From assembly GCA_007922195.1 (NCBI GenBank), contig ML682013.1, positions 22,074,645 to 22,138,644 of the forward strand: a stretch of DNA of 64,000 nt. The letters run 5' to 3'. The notes below the pieces were generated by a model, which had not been told where the DNA came from, did no database searches, and worked only from the letters and a program-made list of their open reading frames with translations. The position numbers were made by a program, and so were the translations under genes. Within the stretch, counting starts at the first letter, position 1. Every line of letters begins with the position of its first letter. Of this stretch, positions 22,439 to 34,247 are shown piece by piece. Origin of the DNA: Podocnemis expansa (lineage: Eukaryota; Chordata; Testudines; Podocnemididae).

Positions 22439-23164
22439 ACCAGAGGGTTTCAGAGAGACAGTCTCTGGTTTCAGAGATCTCACATTTCCCCCCCATCCCT
22501 CCAATTCCAGTCCTTCATAGTCTGTGGCCAGTTCTGATGTTCAAAGATTGTTATCAAGTCAGCCTTTCTAAATAAGTTTTATAAAGTATACCATGTGCTG
22601 GGAAGCAGGTTGCAGAGAGGGGAGAGTGAGATCTAACTCATTGTTCTCTATACAATGGTTATTGCCTCCTAAGCCATCTAATAACCCCTCTTTTCCTTTG
22701 CATATATGTCTTTCATATGCCAGTTTGATTCTGCATAAAGTTTGGGTGTTGTCCATGCTTAGAAAGAGTTTGTCTGTATAGTTATATAATAACTTTTTTT
22801 TCCTGCTATAAGCTCAGTCTCAACTTATAACAAAGGGCAAAAGAGTTATTTTTCCTGTTGCTTATATTGAATAAAATAAGCTATATCAGTGAAAGGGACT
22901 CTGAATTGGAGCTTTTGCTGGCATGACAATGTTGATCAGGGGTATAATTTTTTTTTCCCACACTCCTAACCAACATAGCTTTGCCAGCAAAAATTTTAAG
23001 CAGTGATCAGGCCTGAATTAATCCAAAGGAAGCAAAGTGCCTGAATCCTGGTTTGTTGATATGTTATTGCTGACAGGAGGTATTAAAACACTGTCTTTTA
23101 AGTAACAGGATGGGGTTTTTTAGTTGTTTTCTCTTATCTGGGTTTCTATTCTCAATTATAGGTG
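22439..23164. other. No gene; short MITE-like fragment at 22915-23010
   Basis: The piece with CACACTCCTAACCAACATAG and GCCAGCAAAA resembles part of the GTGTAGAC-type MITEs elsewhere in the window. The remainder is unrecognised. Confidence 0.4.
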
Positions 23165-23270
23165 TGTTTGGTCCCAGGAAGAACGTTGTGTTTCTCAACA
23201 GCTCATCTCTGTCACCAACAGAAGTTGGTCTAATAAAAGATATTACCTCACACACCTTGTGTATGAATTA
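23165..23270 (+). mobile_element. SINE/PLE-type tail
   Basis: CACCAACAGAAGTTGGTC, then TAATAAAAGATATTACCTCA and CACACCTTGT, is a widespread sauropsid retroelement tail. The two frames that cross it are not genes. Confidence 0.65.
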
Positions 23271-26200
23271 TTGACAAATAAAACCAAATCTGCCCCAAAA
23301 TGCCTGAATTATTTTTTACAGGGAAATGTGAACTCGTAATGTTATGCTTCATTTTGGTTTGGAAGTACGTTTTATAAAATCAATTGTTCTTTTTCTTCTT
23401 ATAAAGACTTAAGAATGATTCTGTTTCTTTCTGTTGTTTGTTAGATGCATGGCTGTTGTAATCAGCTTCAAATTAAACTGTGTCTAATCCTTGTTTTACT
23501 GAACTACTGATTCAGTGTTTTCAGGTACATTCAGTGATAGAATTTCCTAGCTATTTATATGTAAATAGGCAAGTCTTCTGTAATTGGTACTAGAATTGCC
23601 TGCTTGTAGCCCAGTAATCTAATCTAAGTTGCACATTTTTCCTTCGTTATCCATTCATGATGGCATTTGAGGGCAAACAGTTTGATCCTTCTGTCAACAT
23701 TACTTTTCTGTGCAATAATAGAAAAAGAAGGAAACTTTGTTTTAAGGATTAAATGTAGCTATTTTTTAGTACCGTACAATGTTAGACATGACACAACAAC
23801 TGAATAGGGAGCAAAAGGTACCATTAGCTTCTAAATGCTAACTAAAAAGATTTAAATTGTTTGTTTCAGATGTAGAGAGGGGAATAGGAAATGCTTGAAA
23901 AAGAAGATAATCGAGTTGGCAGTCAAGGTGTAGCCTGTCTTACATCAGACTGATTGATAATTGTGTGCATGATGTTTTTTTATTTTTATCCTTTTAAATC
24001 ACAGCTTTCACTGAGGGTTTGAATAAATGACCACTGAAGCCAATGAGAAACATTCTGTTATCTACAGTGGACTTTCGATCCAACTTATACAGAAGATTTC
24101 CATATGCTTATTTTTTGATCAGGAATATAATATTAAATTAAAAGGGAAGACTACTTTGACTATAAAGAAATGGTATATGTAGCCCCCTTAATGCACAAGT
24201 TGGACTGGTTTAACTAAAATTGATTTGCAAATTAATTTTGTTAGACCAACACAAACACCTTTGGGTACATGCCTAAATTTGGTAGGAGCTGGTTTTTGTA
24301 TACTAAGCTTAAAATGTTCTCAATTAGCAATTGTGGGACATACCTACGGACTACTTATATACCGATATTTAATCATGTGCCTAAGTCTGGAGCCATAATG
24401 GTTCACTTACACCTACAAAAAACATTGGGTGATAAGGGCCTGAACTGCATATTGCTTTTGAATGTGTGTCCAGAGAAAAGGCTTGCAGCTTCTAGAGCCC
24501 AGCATAAGAATACAAGGGTCTTAGGTGACCAGCACTGTTCCCGGCTGCTAGAGCTCTACATAGAGATGAAAAGGTATTTTTGTTGAATCACTCTACATTT
24601 ATATCTGGTATGTCCACTTTAATCTAGGACTTTGAAAGAAGCTGGAGTGTTTCTGTGAGGTAGAGAGAACTAAGGAAAGGGACATAGGTTCCGGTGAGAA
24701 AATATTAGGAACCAGTCACATATGGAATGAAAAAAGTCTCAAGTTTGTTTTCTTGTTGTTAAAGCCATTTCCAGGACGGGATGAGTTTGGTCTATATATA
24801 CAGTGTGTGTAAACTCTATAGTGGGGTGGAAACTTCACCTTTTTAATAACAACCAGAGTCTTAGAAATCGTGTATTTACAACTTGGAGACTGTCTGAATG
24901 TGTTAGAAGGTAATAGTGTGTTCTTTAGTGGCAAAGATGAGGGTGAATGGAAAGGATTTTGAAGTGAACAGTATCCAAGGAGAGATTTTGGCAATGGTGC
25001 CTGAGCACAGTGACCTAAGAACACCACTTTGCACTCTTATTCAGATCTGTCAGAGAGCCGCCTCAGATCATGAGCTTTGTAATCTGTCAGCACAAGCACT
25101 AAAAGTGCCTGCCCTGTCCCAGAAAATAGGTGCCTGAACTTCAAATGTACTCTCTCTGAAGATCATTATCAGCAAGACTTTTACAGTTGTTAACTAACTC
25201 AGGCATCAAAAAGGGCCTGTACAAGTGTTGCAAAGGCCCGTATTCACTAGTCTCACAGGGGTCACTTGCAACACTTTTGAAAGGTGAATATTACATTTTA
25301 GGCATATTACTGTGAAAACTGTGTTGGCTTGCAAGCTTTGCTACTAACATATTACAGCACTAAATAATGTTACAGTTTAGGACTGGTGCGAATTTTTATA
25401 AAGAAAAAGTACAATCAATAGATCTTCGCAATGATGTTCACTATGAAAGTATTAAAAATACTTTCTTATTTACATTAACTAAATATTTAGATAATGAGAA
25501 AATACTAGAATGTCATATACTGAAACAGTGTAACTTGCATATTTTGTTCTAGTTTATAGGTGCTCTGAATTGAGTTCTGAAAAATGAATTAATCGGTTCA
25601 AATTCCTTTTTTACTACACTTGAAAACTAAGAAAACTAAGTACATAAAATTATGAATTGTATTTGATGCTTAAAACACTCTTACCTATAGGTCTCCAAAT
25701 CCTTTTTAAAGGTGCATTTTCATTATTACTGCAATTTTTTTTTATCACTGAATATGCACATATAATTAGTAACTACTCCCTCTGGGAATCTCCACATTTG
25801 AGTGAGTGGTGCTTTCTTCAGCTCTTAGATTTGATAAGTAAATGCTATGACATAAGATATTTGTAGTCTGAGAGGCTTCACAAAAAATTGTTTTGGTGGA
25901 TTGGCAGATACTCTGTGACTCAAACCCAGAAACAGGTACACAGCGGAGAGTCTCCTCCATGTACCCATCTACTGGTGGTAGTGCAAGGGAGGTGGAATGT
26001 GCATCTTATTAGACCCACTTCTTCGCAAAGTTCATGAAGAATCTATATAATCTTTCACCATGGTACTGCTTCTGATCTGGTAACTACCCTCTATCCTGCC
26101 TCTTGTGCAGCTACTTTGTGCCAGACAACCTGAATGAGCCGGACTTAAATCAAGTTTAAATAGCCTAAGGTGGGTCATTTAGGTCAAAGATGATCCATCT

Positions 26201-26565
26201 ATGGCGACAAGGCAGGCTGTTCTCTCTTCCCCATTGCTGTTGCCAGCTGAACAAGATGGCGGCACGGCAAGGATCTGCACCACACTGATCTTTGGCTGTG
26301 TTTTGATTTCTCAGTGCTCTTGCATCCCACGAAATTTAAAGCAGACCTCAAGTGCAGGACAATTCTCAAGTGCAGGATTGTGAATCATTCAGAAAGCAGC
26401 AGCAGGATTAGTGGAATGAAAAGATGACCACTATGGAATTTCAGCCCTATTCTATTCTGACCCTCCCCAACAGGGTTTATTGGCAACAAATATGGCCCGG
26501 GGGAGGATATAGCATACTAACTACTTATCCCAGTGGCTTGGGGTAGAAGTAAAGAGAGGGGTGTG
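23271..26565. other. No gene recognised; 3.3 kb
   Basis: Mainly AT-rich DNA. A MITE-like scrap sits at about 24205-24255 (GTTTAACTAAAATTGATTTG). The 24269-24586 frame (105 codons) and the 24716-25027 minus frame show no recognisable features. Confidence 0.45.
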
Positions 26566-26573
26566 TGTATATG

Positions 26574-26834
26574 CAGGGACGTTGCTGGCGCTGGGCACTC
26601 CGGGGCACGTGCGTCGAACCCCAGGACCAGTGCCCTGGATCTATGGCCCAGTTGGGCCAGAGATCTGGGGCACAGCCATGGCGGCCCCGTCCCCAGCCGG
26701 GGATCCGGGTCCTGGCCGCCTGCGGTGGCGCAGCAATGCCTGGCCCTGTTCCTGGGCAGGGGGTGGGGCCTGCAGGGTGGGAGCCGGGCCTGGGCCAGTG
26801 CCCTGGGTCCCTCCCTCAGCCAGCGACGCCCCTG
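26574..26834. mobile_element. GC-rich hAT-type element, family A copy 1
   Basis: It begins CAGGGACGTTGCTGG and ends CCAGCGACGCCCCTG, a 15-bp terminal inverted repeat. The octamer TGTATATG flanks both sides (26566-26573 and 26835-26842), identical. The 261-bp body is strongly GC-rich and keeps 95-121 codon frames open in several frames on both strands; these are artefacts of composition. The interior resembles the copies at 29417 and 48888. Confidence 0.92.
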
Positions 26835-26842
26835 TGTATATG

Positions 26843-26935
26843 GTTGGTTTAAGATGGTACTTGGTCTTACCGTGAGTGCAGGGGGATGGACTCAGTGACC
26901 TCTTGTGGTCCCTTCCAATTTCTGTAATTCTGTGT
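26843..26935 (+). mobile_element. CR1 3'-end fragment
   Basis: TGGTACTTGGTCTTACCGTG, GGATGGACTCAGTGACCTC and TTGTGGTCCCTTCCAATTTC form a CR1 3' end. It begins right at the edge of the family A element, which probably inserted into it. Confidence 0.75.
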
Positions 26936-27969
26936 GTGTGCACACACTGAGAATCCATTACTAAACAAGAAATGATTCAATATATCAGCAGCTTTCATAT
27001 AAGCTATTATCAATACAGAGTAAACAACACCTTTGAACTCAAGTTTGTTCAATACTATTCCATGTATTATATCGTAGGAAGGATTGAAAGCATGAGATGT
27101 TTAAATTGCCAAATCCAAGTCAGGTTTGCATTACAGGGATAGGAAAGAATCTACAAAAAGTTATTGATAATATTGTAGGTGCTTGGAAAGTAGCATCTGA
27201 AATCCACATGAGAATCATGATGGAATACTTATTGGAGGTAGTGACTTAGCTGTAGGATTTCATTTAAAGTTACTTGCTGGTTTTTAATTTCTCTCTGACA
27301 AATTTTGTGACTCATTTTAAATGTGGCAGTATTTTTTTGTTTGCTGCCAGCATACACCGGACAAATCCTCTCTTCCTGTACAAGTACATATTGCAGAATG
27401 AAGCAAAACAAATCTGGTCCCACTTGCAAGACATAACAAGAATTTGGGATGTAATGGTTCAGCAACTTCTTGTACCATGGACACATGCTTCCTAGGGCTT
27501 CATTTACTTCACTATGCGGGAGTGCTTCTGGGGGAGGCAGTGATGTAATCAGTGGATCTGTAACTATGTTGGCCAAGAGCCCAGCATGCTTCAACCACCG
27601 CAGAGGCTATCTCTGCTATCAGGCCACTGGCAAGCACATCTAACCTCATGCTTGTGCAGTGATTCCTCACCTTGCTGACTTCCCGTTTGCCAAAGCTGTT
27701 TCCTACTGCATGATGGAAGGGAGAGGACTTAGTCCACTATATTATTGACCTCGCTTCTAAACTTAAATGTGGCTGAAGATTTATTTTTCCACCAAAACTT
27801 TTTGTGGAGATAAAGAAAAAATGTAATTCTTGTACTGAGGTCACGTGCCTTCTTGAAGTGTATTTTATGGCTGAGTTTTGAACCCTGTTAGCACAGAATT
27901 TTACCAGAAACCTAGAATAGTATCTGAACTTTAGTGGTTCCAAAGTGTGCTGTGGTAAAACCTTACATA
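26936..27969. other. No gene recognised
   Basis: The 121-codon minus frame at 27229-27594 has no recognisable domain. Otherwise plain AT-rich sequence. Confidence 0.45.
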
Positions 27970-28900
27970 ATGCTGTGTGATTAAAATGTGCCTGGTCATA
28001 TTTTAGTCATAGGCTACCACATTATTGTTGCTCCCACTGTTATGTAATCGCAGCAAACCTTATACAAAGTATGTCATGTAAAGTATCAATGGAAAAGTTA
28101 CTATTTGTTGTGTATGATTATCCTGTTTGTATGCACGTATCATCTTTATATCTGAAATTATAAATATGACTTTCTATCTGGATTTCAGATGTGTTATGCT
28201 CATGGGATAGCAGTTGTTTGTATCCAAACTACTACTTTGTGATGGAACAATGCTGGTTAATGACTCATCAGAGGTTACTTAGCTTTCCAATGGACCATAA
28301 ACAGAGCTTTATCCCATCCCCATGAGCTTTCCTGTGGACACTTTAGCAAGCTAATAGATAGTGGCTGCTCCTATAATTCAAGGGGGGAAAAAAAAAAGAA
28401 GTAAGGAGTCCTGTGGCACTTAAAGACTAACAAATTTATTTGTCGCCTGAGCATTTGTGGGAGAAGAGTGGATGACAAAGTGGGATTTTCTCCCACAAAA
28501 GCTCAGGCAATAAATAAATTTGTTAGTCTTTAAATGCTACAGGATTCCTTGCTTCTTTTGCTGAACTAGGCTTACACGGCTGCCCCTCTTGGAACATGAC
28601 TCAGGAAAACATGCAATGACATGTACTTGGTCACCTGACCTTGGCCTTCATCTTGTTTCTGTGAATTCCCCTGACATGAAACAATGAGCATCCACCTACA
28701 TGAGGGAGGGTATTCAAGGCCCTGAAAAAAATTTCCATTTTGTCTGCATTTCCTGCTTCATTTCTCTGGACTGGATTTCTGACAAAGAAGTTCTAAACAA
28801 GGATTTATGACTCCCAAGATATTTTGGTAATTTCCAGAGACTTTTGCAAATTAAGAAATTAAGAAATGAGAATGTGTCCAGTCCTTTAGGACTGGTAGAT
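27970..28900. mobile_element. LTR-like retroelement relic, interrupted by a PLE
   Basis: The stretch with ATCAATGGAAAAGTTACTAT, GATTATCCTGTTTGTATGCA and CTGAAATTATAAATATGAC resembles a solo LTR of an endogenous retrovirus-type family that I recall from turtle and crocodilian DNA. No coding region accompanies it. A PLE pair interrupts it at about 28385-28597. Class and boundaries are uncertain. Confidence 0.45.
28392..28597. mobile_element. Head-to-head PLE tail pair
   Basis: The left half (28392-28470) is a PLE tail on the minus strand (GGAGTCCTGTGGCACTTAAA, AGACTAACAAATTTATTTG). The right half (28471-28597) is the same tail on the plus strand (GACAAAGTGGGATTTTCTCC, AATAAATAAATTTGTTAGTC, then TTTTGCTGAAC...GGCTGCCCC). 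The two form an inverted repeat centred near 28470. Inverted 5' terminal pieces are typical of PLE insertions. Confidence 0.8.
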
Positions 28901-28944
28901 CTTTTTTAAAATATACTGGATAAAATTTTTCAGTAATTCCTTCC

Positions 28945-29108
28945 AAAGGGGCAGCTGTGTTAGTCTCATTCAGCAAAACAAGCAAGGAGTCCTGTCGTAC
29001 TTTGAAAGACTAACACATTTATTTATCATATGAGCTTTTGTGGGAGAAAATCGCACTTCAAAGCATCTGACGAAGTGGGATTTTCTCCCATGAAAGCTCA
29101 TGCAGTAA
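28945..29108. mobile_element. Short PLE with inverted 5' terminus
   Basis: It starts with the inverted terminus CCAAAGGGGCAGCTGTGTTA...TTCAGCAAAACAAGCAAGGAG, continues as the minus-strand tail, then turns into a plus-strand tail with CTGACGA (29067-29073), stem and GAAA. No protein part is left. Confidence 0.8.
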
Positions 29109-29114
29109 GTAAAT

Positions 29115-29156
29115 GGATATGTCTATACTGTGTGTTTAAGTCGACTTAAGGGCCCT
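29115..29156. mobile_element. Truncated MITE end (TTAAGTCGACTTAA family)
   Basis: TATGTCTATACTGTG followed by TTAAGTCGACTTAAGGGCCC is the left end of the family seen in full at 3391-4064 and 31850-32189. It is cut off by PLE sequence on the right. Confidence 0.7.
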
Positions 29157-29275
29157 TTTCTGTAAGTTCACCCATCTTCGAAGCATCTGAGGAAGTGGGA
29201 TCTTCTCCCACGAAAGCTCATGCAAAAAATAAGTCTCTTAGTCTTAAAGTGCCACACAACTCCTTGTTGTTTTTT
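29157..29275 (+). mobile_element. PLE tail with intact hammerhead-like core
   Basis: It contains CTGAGGA (29187-29193), GTGGGA (29195-29200), a five-base loop, TCCCAC (29206-29211) and GAAA (29212-29215), then GCTCATGC, AGTCTTAAAGTGCCACACAA and CTCCTTG. Best preserved version of the tail motif in the window. Confidence 0.85.
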
Positions 29276-29416
29276 ATGCTTGGTTTACACTAGGAAATTA
29301 GGTCAGTGTGAAAAAATTAGCTTGGGGGAAGGGGACAAGAGGATGAGAAGGTGGAAGCTGCACCTCTGAAAGATACAAATAAACTAATCTAATCCCCATG
29401 TATGCAGTGCTATGTT

Positions 29417-29736
29417 CAGGGGTGTCACTGGCACCTGGCATATGGGGCATGTGCCCTGAGTCCCAGGACCAGTGCCCTGAGTGCCCAGCACAGCCTCTGC
29501 CTTTCCTAACCTTGTCCCCAGCTGGAGATCCAGGGCCAGGCCGCCCGTGTCGGTGCCTGACACTTCTGTCCCCATCCCCGGCTGTGGATTCAGGGCCAGG
29601 TTGGCGGTGGCAGGAGCCTGAGGCCAGATTGGGCCCGGCACAAAATCAGGGCGGGGGGGGCACAACCAAATGGTGGGGCTTGTGCCTGTGCCCATGCCCA
29701 TGCCCCGGGTCTTTCCCCAGGGCAGCTACATTCCTG
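29417..29736. mobile_element. GC-rich hAT-type element, family A copy 2
   Basis: It begins CAGGGGTGTCACTGGCACC and ends CAGCTACATTCCTG. Identical octamers GCTATGTT flank it (29409-29416 and 29737-29744). The 320-bp GC-rich body gives a 209-codon plus frame and a 105-codon minus frame, neither of which is a gene. Confidence 0.9.
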
Positions 29737-29744
29737 GCTATGTT

Positions 29745-31315
29745 GACAAGAGATTACCTTGGGAAAGTGATTACCTATGCTAACAGGAAAAGCCCTCCTG
29801 CTGGAGTAAGTAGTGTCTTCACTAAAGTGCTACTGCTGCCTAACTGCAACATTTTAAATGCAGCTCTTAGAGGAACAACAGTTCAAATTCCAGCCAACAG
29901 GCCATGTCTTGAGGCAGAAAAATTGTGGATCACCCAACGGACTCTGATCCCTACCCAAAGAATGCCTTGGAATGGTGAGGAAACTGAGGCAGGGAAATGC
30001 ATGTATAGTTTGTTTTGTATGCTCTAAACTGTTTCACAGTTTGTATGCTTAAGTAAGAGAATGGGTGTATGAGATTTGGCAAAGTGTCTCTCTCTCTCAT
30101 ATACTTTCTAAGCACCACATTGCTTCTAGAGCATTAAAACAAGAAACCAAAAAGATGGCATCTTGTGGTGGAATTCTGGGGAGAGTATACAAGTATGGGT
30201 GCATCTGAAAGATGAGCACTATACCCAAAAGAGCAAAGCGGCTGAAGAACAGCAAGTTCCAGGTTTCCTGATAACTGGGGTGCTAGATAACAGATCACTG
30301 CCTTGAGAATATGTCTAGAACCATGGCTGTTAAACCTCAGAGTGATCCCAGGGCCCTAAGGCTTGGATTCCCCTCATAGCAGTCCAGTGGCTAAGAGGAG
30401 GTGTCCTAGCAGATCAATGGTAATTGTCAAATACATGAAATAACTTCAATTCACTATTCATAATTTTTTGTCTTTGTTCCATGGTTTTGTTGAGTTGCTT
30501 TTACTGGAATTTGAAACATATTGTTGCTTATTCGGCATCTATTTAGTCATACAGGAAGAAAGAGCTTTATGTGTATTTGTTAAATGTACATCTTGCTTTT
30601 ACTTTAATTTTCTTTTAGTTTTTATGGCACATGTACCCATTGCAACACTTGAGCTGCTTCTGTAATTGCCAGAGAGCGGACGTTCTAATAGTATAGCAGA
30701 AGGAATGCAATGGTATTTATATGTAAACAGGCTGTGGAGCTGACATATGTTTTATTTTGATTAGCTGCCTCATTGCTCTTTTTCATGCATTGAGAACATA
30801 CTTCTGTATACTATCAGAAATGCTACAAAAAGAGGAGGATATGTGTTAAACTTTACTACAATATAGTAATATGAGATTGCTCTTTTTCTGTACAGAAATA
30901 AATGTGATCAATGGCTTTGAAGATTACATTGCAATTATAAACACAAAAGGAGATTTAGTGACTTCATTGTATTCATGCATTTCCTTTACCTGCTTTAGAG
31001 TGAAATACTGATGTCTCCTTCACCTGTCAACATCTCTGCCTCACACCAGAATTCAAGATGTTAAGCTACTAAGCATGGAGTCTGTCAAGAACCAAATAAT
31101 CTATGGAGCTGATCTAAGAAGAGTTCTCAGACTCCTACATAGCTGCAGCTTTTCTTTCTGACTCAGTGTGACAGGCCATCCAGACCCTAGCAGGCTATGT
31201 GGTTTTGTCTCAGTAGAGTCGCAGAGTCGACCCAACATGATTCATGACCATCTGTGTGCACAGTGAGCATGCCAAACATCTTAAAGGGGGCAAGAGCCTG
31301 CCTGCATTCTTCATT
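29745..31315. other. Mostly unrecognised; MITE-like piece at 29755-29860
   Basis: TGCTGGAGTAAGTAGTGTCT followed by TCACTAAAGTGCTAC resembles a sauropsid MITE. The rest of this stretch holds no gene I can recognise. Confidence 0.4.
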
Positions 31316-31794
31316 AATAGAATTAAACTCAGAAGAGACTATTATGATCATCTAGTCTGACCACCTAATACAGAACCTCACCCACCCACTTCCGTAATAG
31401 ACCCTTAACCTATGACTGAGTTACTGAAATTTTCAAATAATGGTTTTGACTAGGCTTCAAAGCAGAGCTAGAACTAGGTAGGTTGGTGCCTGGGGCATGC
31501 CCAGCGCAAGCAGCATGGAATACATCCTCAAATCAAGTGGTGAAATGGAGCTACTCAATACACACCCAGAGCAAAATGCCAGTCGCCCCACCCTAGTTAT
31601 GGCCCTTCTCCAAGGTACAGAGATTCCACCTGAGAATCAGCAGAAGGTGATCTATGGCTCACACTGCACAGGAAAATGGAAAAAAGAAACCAGTGTCTCT
31701 GCCCTTTTGCCCTGAGAGAAAATTCTTTCCCAGCTGCCAGTGTGGTGATCAGCTAAATCCCAAGCATGTGAGGAAGACTCAAAAGCAAGTATCA
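31316..31794 (-). mobile_element. CR1 3' end, interrupted
   Basis: Read on the minus strand it ends ...GTCAGACTAGATGATCATAA, the CR1 3' end also seen at 57394 onward. The two halves (31316-31462 and 31608-31794) line up with 57405-57700 with a 145-bp insertion between. Confidence 0.85.
31463..31607. mobile_element. Small DNA transposon inside the CR1
   Basis: The ends CAGAGCTAGAACTAGG and CCCTAGTTATGGCCCTT are inverted. Flanks CTTCAAAG (31455-31462) and CTCCAAGG (31608-31615) agree at 6 of 8, as expected of an aged hAT duplication. The CR1 sequence resumes directly afterwards. Confidence 0.65.
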
Positions 31795-31849
31795 AAATGT
31801 TACAAGGATAGTGTGTCCTAAAGAGGCGAACTCCCCGCTGATGTCAAAG

Positions 31850-32189
31850 GGTATGTCTACACTGGAGCCTTAGGTTGAGTTAAGCTGCTTTAAGTTGATC
31901 TGAGGAACTCCCTGGCCACCTTTAGAATTTATTAAGTCAACTTAAGCACTTGCTTAAGTTGATTTAATAACACCTGCTCTGAAAGTTGACTTAAGTTGCA
32001 AGCGGCTCGGGGCTGGATCAAGCTATGAGCTGCCTGCTGGCAGTGGCAGGAGCCAGCTTCAAGTCCCTTGCTGCTTGCCAGCAGCTGGGGCTGGCTGGGA
32101 CCCACAAAGCTGGATCAGGACCTGGTGTGGGGCAAGAGGTGGGTCGACCTTGATAAGTAAGCTTAAAAGAGCCCCCCCAGTATAGACAT
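31850..32189. mobile_element. MITE, TTAAGTTGACTTAA family
   Basis: The ends GGTATGTCTACACTGG and CCAGTATAGACAT are inverted. The seven bases GTCAAAG flank both sides (31843-31849 and 32191-32197). The interior shares TTAAGCACTTGCTTAAGTTG with the 3391-4064 element and has a GC-rich middle. It is non-coding. Confidence 0.75.
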
Positions 32190-32419
32190 AGTCAAAGAGA
32201 GGAAAAGGGACTGACCTCCATAAAATTCCCCTCGACCTGCCCCTGTTCATTGAAGGGAAAAGTAACTAATATGTTAAGCGCAGTTTTATGTACAATAATT
32301 AAAAATCTGTCTGTATCCTTTCTTCTGGTAGTGCATCTAGTACTTGGCTTTTAAGACTCACTTTCACAGTGCCTACAAAAAATGTGGGGGAAAAGTCCTA
32401 ACTATAAATATGCCTCTCA

Positions 32420-32637
32420 TGCCTTGTTTACACTGGTGGCAGTATGCAATGTACATGTAGCATCAAGCTGCAGTGAAAAGCAGGCTGTGTCCATGCTCAC
32501 CAAACTGAGTAACAACGTGGGGAGGATGAAAGGCAATACAGAGGAAGGTTATGGAAGCAGGGAGGTAGCTGGACACTGCACTGCTAAAAATATCAGTGTA
32601 GCTGGGGAAGGTACTGGTTGGGCAAGTCGTGAGAGGT
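32420..32637. mobile_element. Possible MITE remnant
   Basis: TTGTTTACACTGGTGGCAGT at the left and AGTGTAGCTGGGGAAGGTAC at the right suggest a further CTACAC-type MITE. Its ends do not pair well enough for certainty. Confidence 0.35.
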
Positions 32638-32645
32638 CTATAGGG

Positions 32646-32845
32646 CAGTAGTTTTCAAACCATGAGTTGGGATTCAGTCCTGGGTCACAGACCCTCGGGT
32701 ACGAGGTCATGGTCCCCCCCCCCCCCCGCTGCTACTTCCAGGAGACTGGAGTGCATTGCTGAAAGATGTAACTGTTGGGTTGTGGGCATATATGTTTTGT
32801 TTTGTTTTTTCAACTGTCCAGAGAAAAAAAGTTTGAAAACCACTG
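32646..32845. mobile_element. hAT-type MITE (CAGTAGTTTTCAAAC ends)
   Basis: The left end CAGTAGTTTTCAAACC and right end GTTTGAAAACCACTG are inverted repeats. Flanks CTATAGGG (32638-32645) and GTCTAGGG (32846-32853) match at 6 of 8 bases. A run of 14 C (32714-32727) lies within. Non-coding. Confidence 0.8.
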
Positions 32846-32853
32846 GTCTAGGG

Positions 32854-34247
32854 TTTATACAGTGAGGTTCTATCTTTTCTTGCCTGATCACTGTCTCACC
32901 ACCTATACAACTATTTATACCCATACTGGGGGGGGGGTGTCACACAGTGGATGTACTCTGTGTGCTGCTGTAAATATAGACATAGCCTTAGATTGTGAGC
33001 TCTTCACATCAGGAACAGACCACATATTGTGCCTTATACAGCACCAGGCTGTCAGTCAGCAAATTAATGCTTCAATGCATTTAAAAATCTTGGCTAATTA
33101 ATATGGTTATTTCGGCTTTAGGGTGGATAGTATAGTAAGGATGCCTGGGAACTGTAACTTACATAAGATAGGGATTTTTCAGCATATTTGCTTTCTATTT
33201 TTATTCTGTTTTAGCCTGGTGCAGCGAGAATGGTCTTTTCTTTGGATCAGGCAGCTTGCTGCACAATTGACATATAGGGTATATAAGGCTTTCACACCCT
33301 AGAAGGCTGTGTTTTTGTTTTCCAGCAGCAAGGTTCCTGAACATCTACTAGATCAAATGACCTTCTTTCAAATGTCCTTTTAGACAATGAATCCCAATGA
33401 AGCACTACCACTTACCAACCAATAGTTAACTGGTAAAATAAAAAGTTATGCAAATCAGTTTAGAAGCATTCTGTTGAGTTTACAGTTAGAACCCAGGATT
33501 TTAACAAAAATATGTCATTTGTTGGTTTCAATTCTTCTCAGATTGTACAGCTGCAGTCTCATACTTCTGAGAGATTTCTTCCTTTTACTCCAAATTTTCT
33601 TATACAGTTAAAGTCCAGGAGGACATACTAACACAGTACTTGATAACAGGCTATTCAGATCCTGTAAAAATCCCTATTAAATTACTTTATTATTTTGTGT
33701 AAGAGGTTAGGGTTACTTGGAAGGGATTTACTTGTAAAAAGTAAAATATCATATATTATAGCAAGATTCCTGTAAAGAGAGTGGTCACATATTGTAAGAA
33801 GATTCATACAAATAAAATCTTCTTTTTTAAAAGCTATAAAATATATGCGTGTGACCTAAAGACCCCTTGATGCCAACTGCCAGAAAGCACAGAGGTACAT
33901 AGGGTATAAGGAGCCCTGCATTCACCAACAGGTATCAAGAAAGGTCTCTAAAGAAAGCCTGTGTCACACTGGGCAGCATAACCATGTACAGCAAATATGC
34001 GTAGAGTTATATACACATGCTCTAAGGCATGCTCCCTAGATCTGGAAGTTTAAGGTAGATCACCCAGCAGGCACAGGGAAGGGACACCTATCTCATGTGG
34101 GTTGGTTATATTATAAATTTTCATTCTTTCACAAGGAATACTCTTTAATAGTCTGCCTACATGCTAATCAATAGCTAATGGGGATGGAGGACAAAACAAA
34201 AATAAGTGGCATCATCCTCTGAAGGAGATGGAAGAAGCCTTTTTGAC
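32854..34247. other. No gene recognised
   Basis: AT-rich. A MITE end (AAATATAGACATAGCC) is visible near 32975. A short G-run lies at about 32928-32937. Confidence 0.45.

Noticed and set aside
29398..30027. 209-codon plus-strand frame
   Set aside because: Most of it lies in the octamer-flanked hAT element 29417-29736; the frame exists because GC-rich sequence lacks stops.
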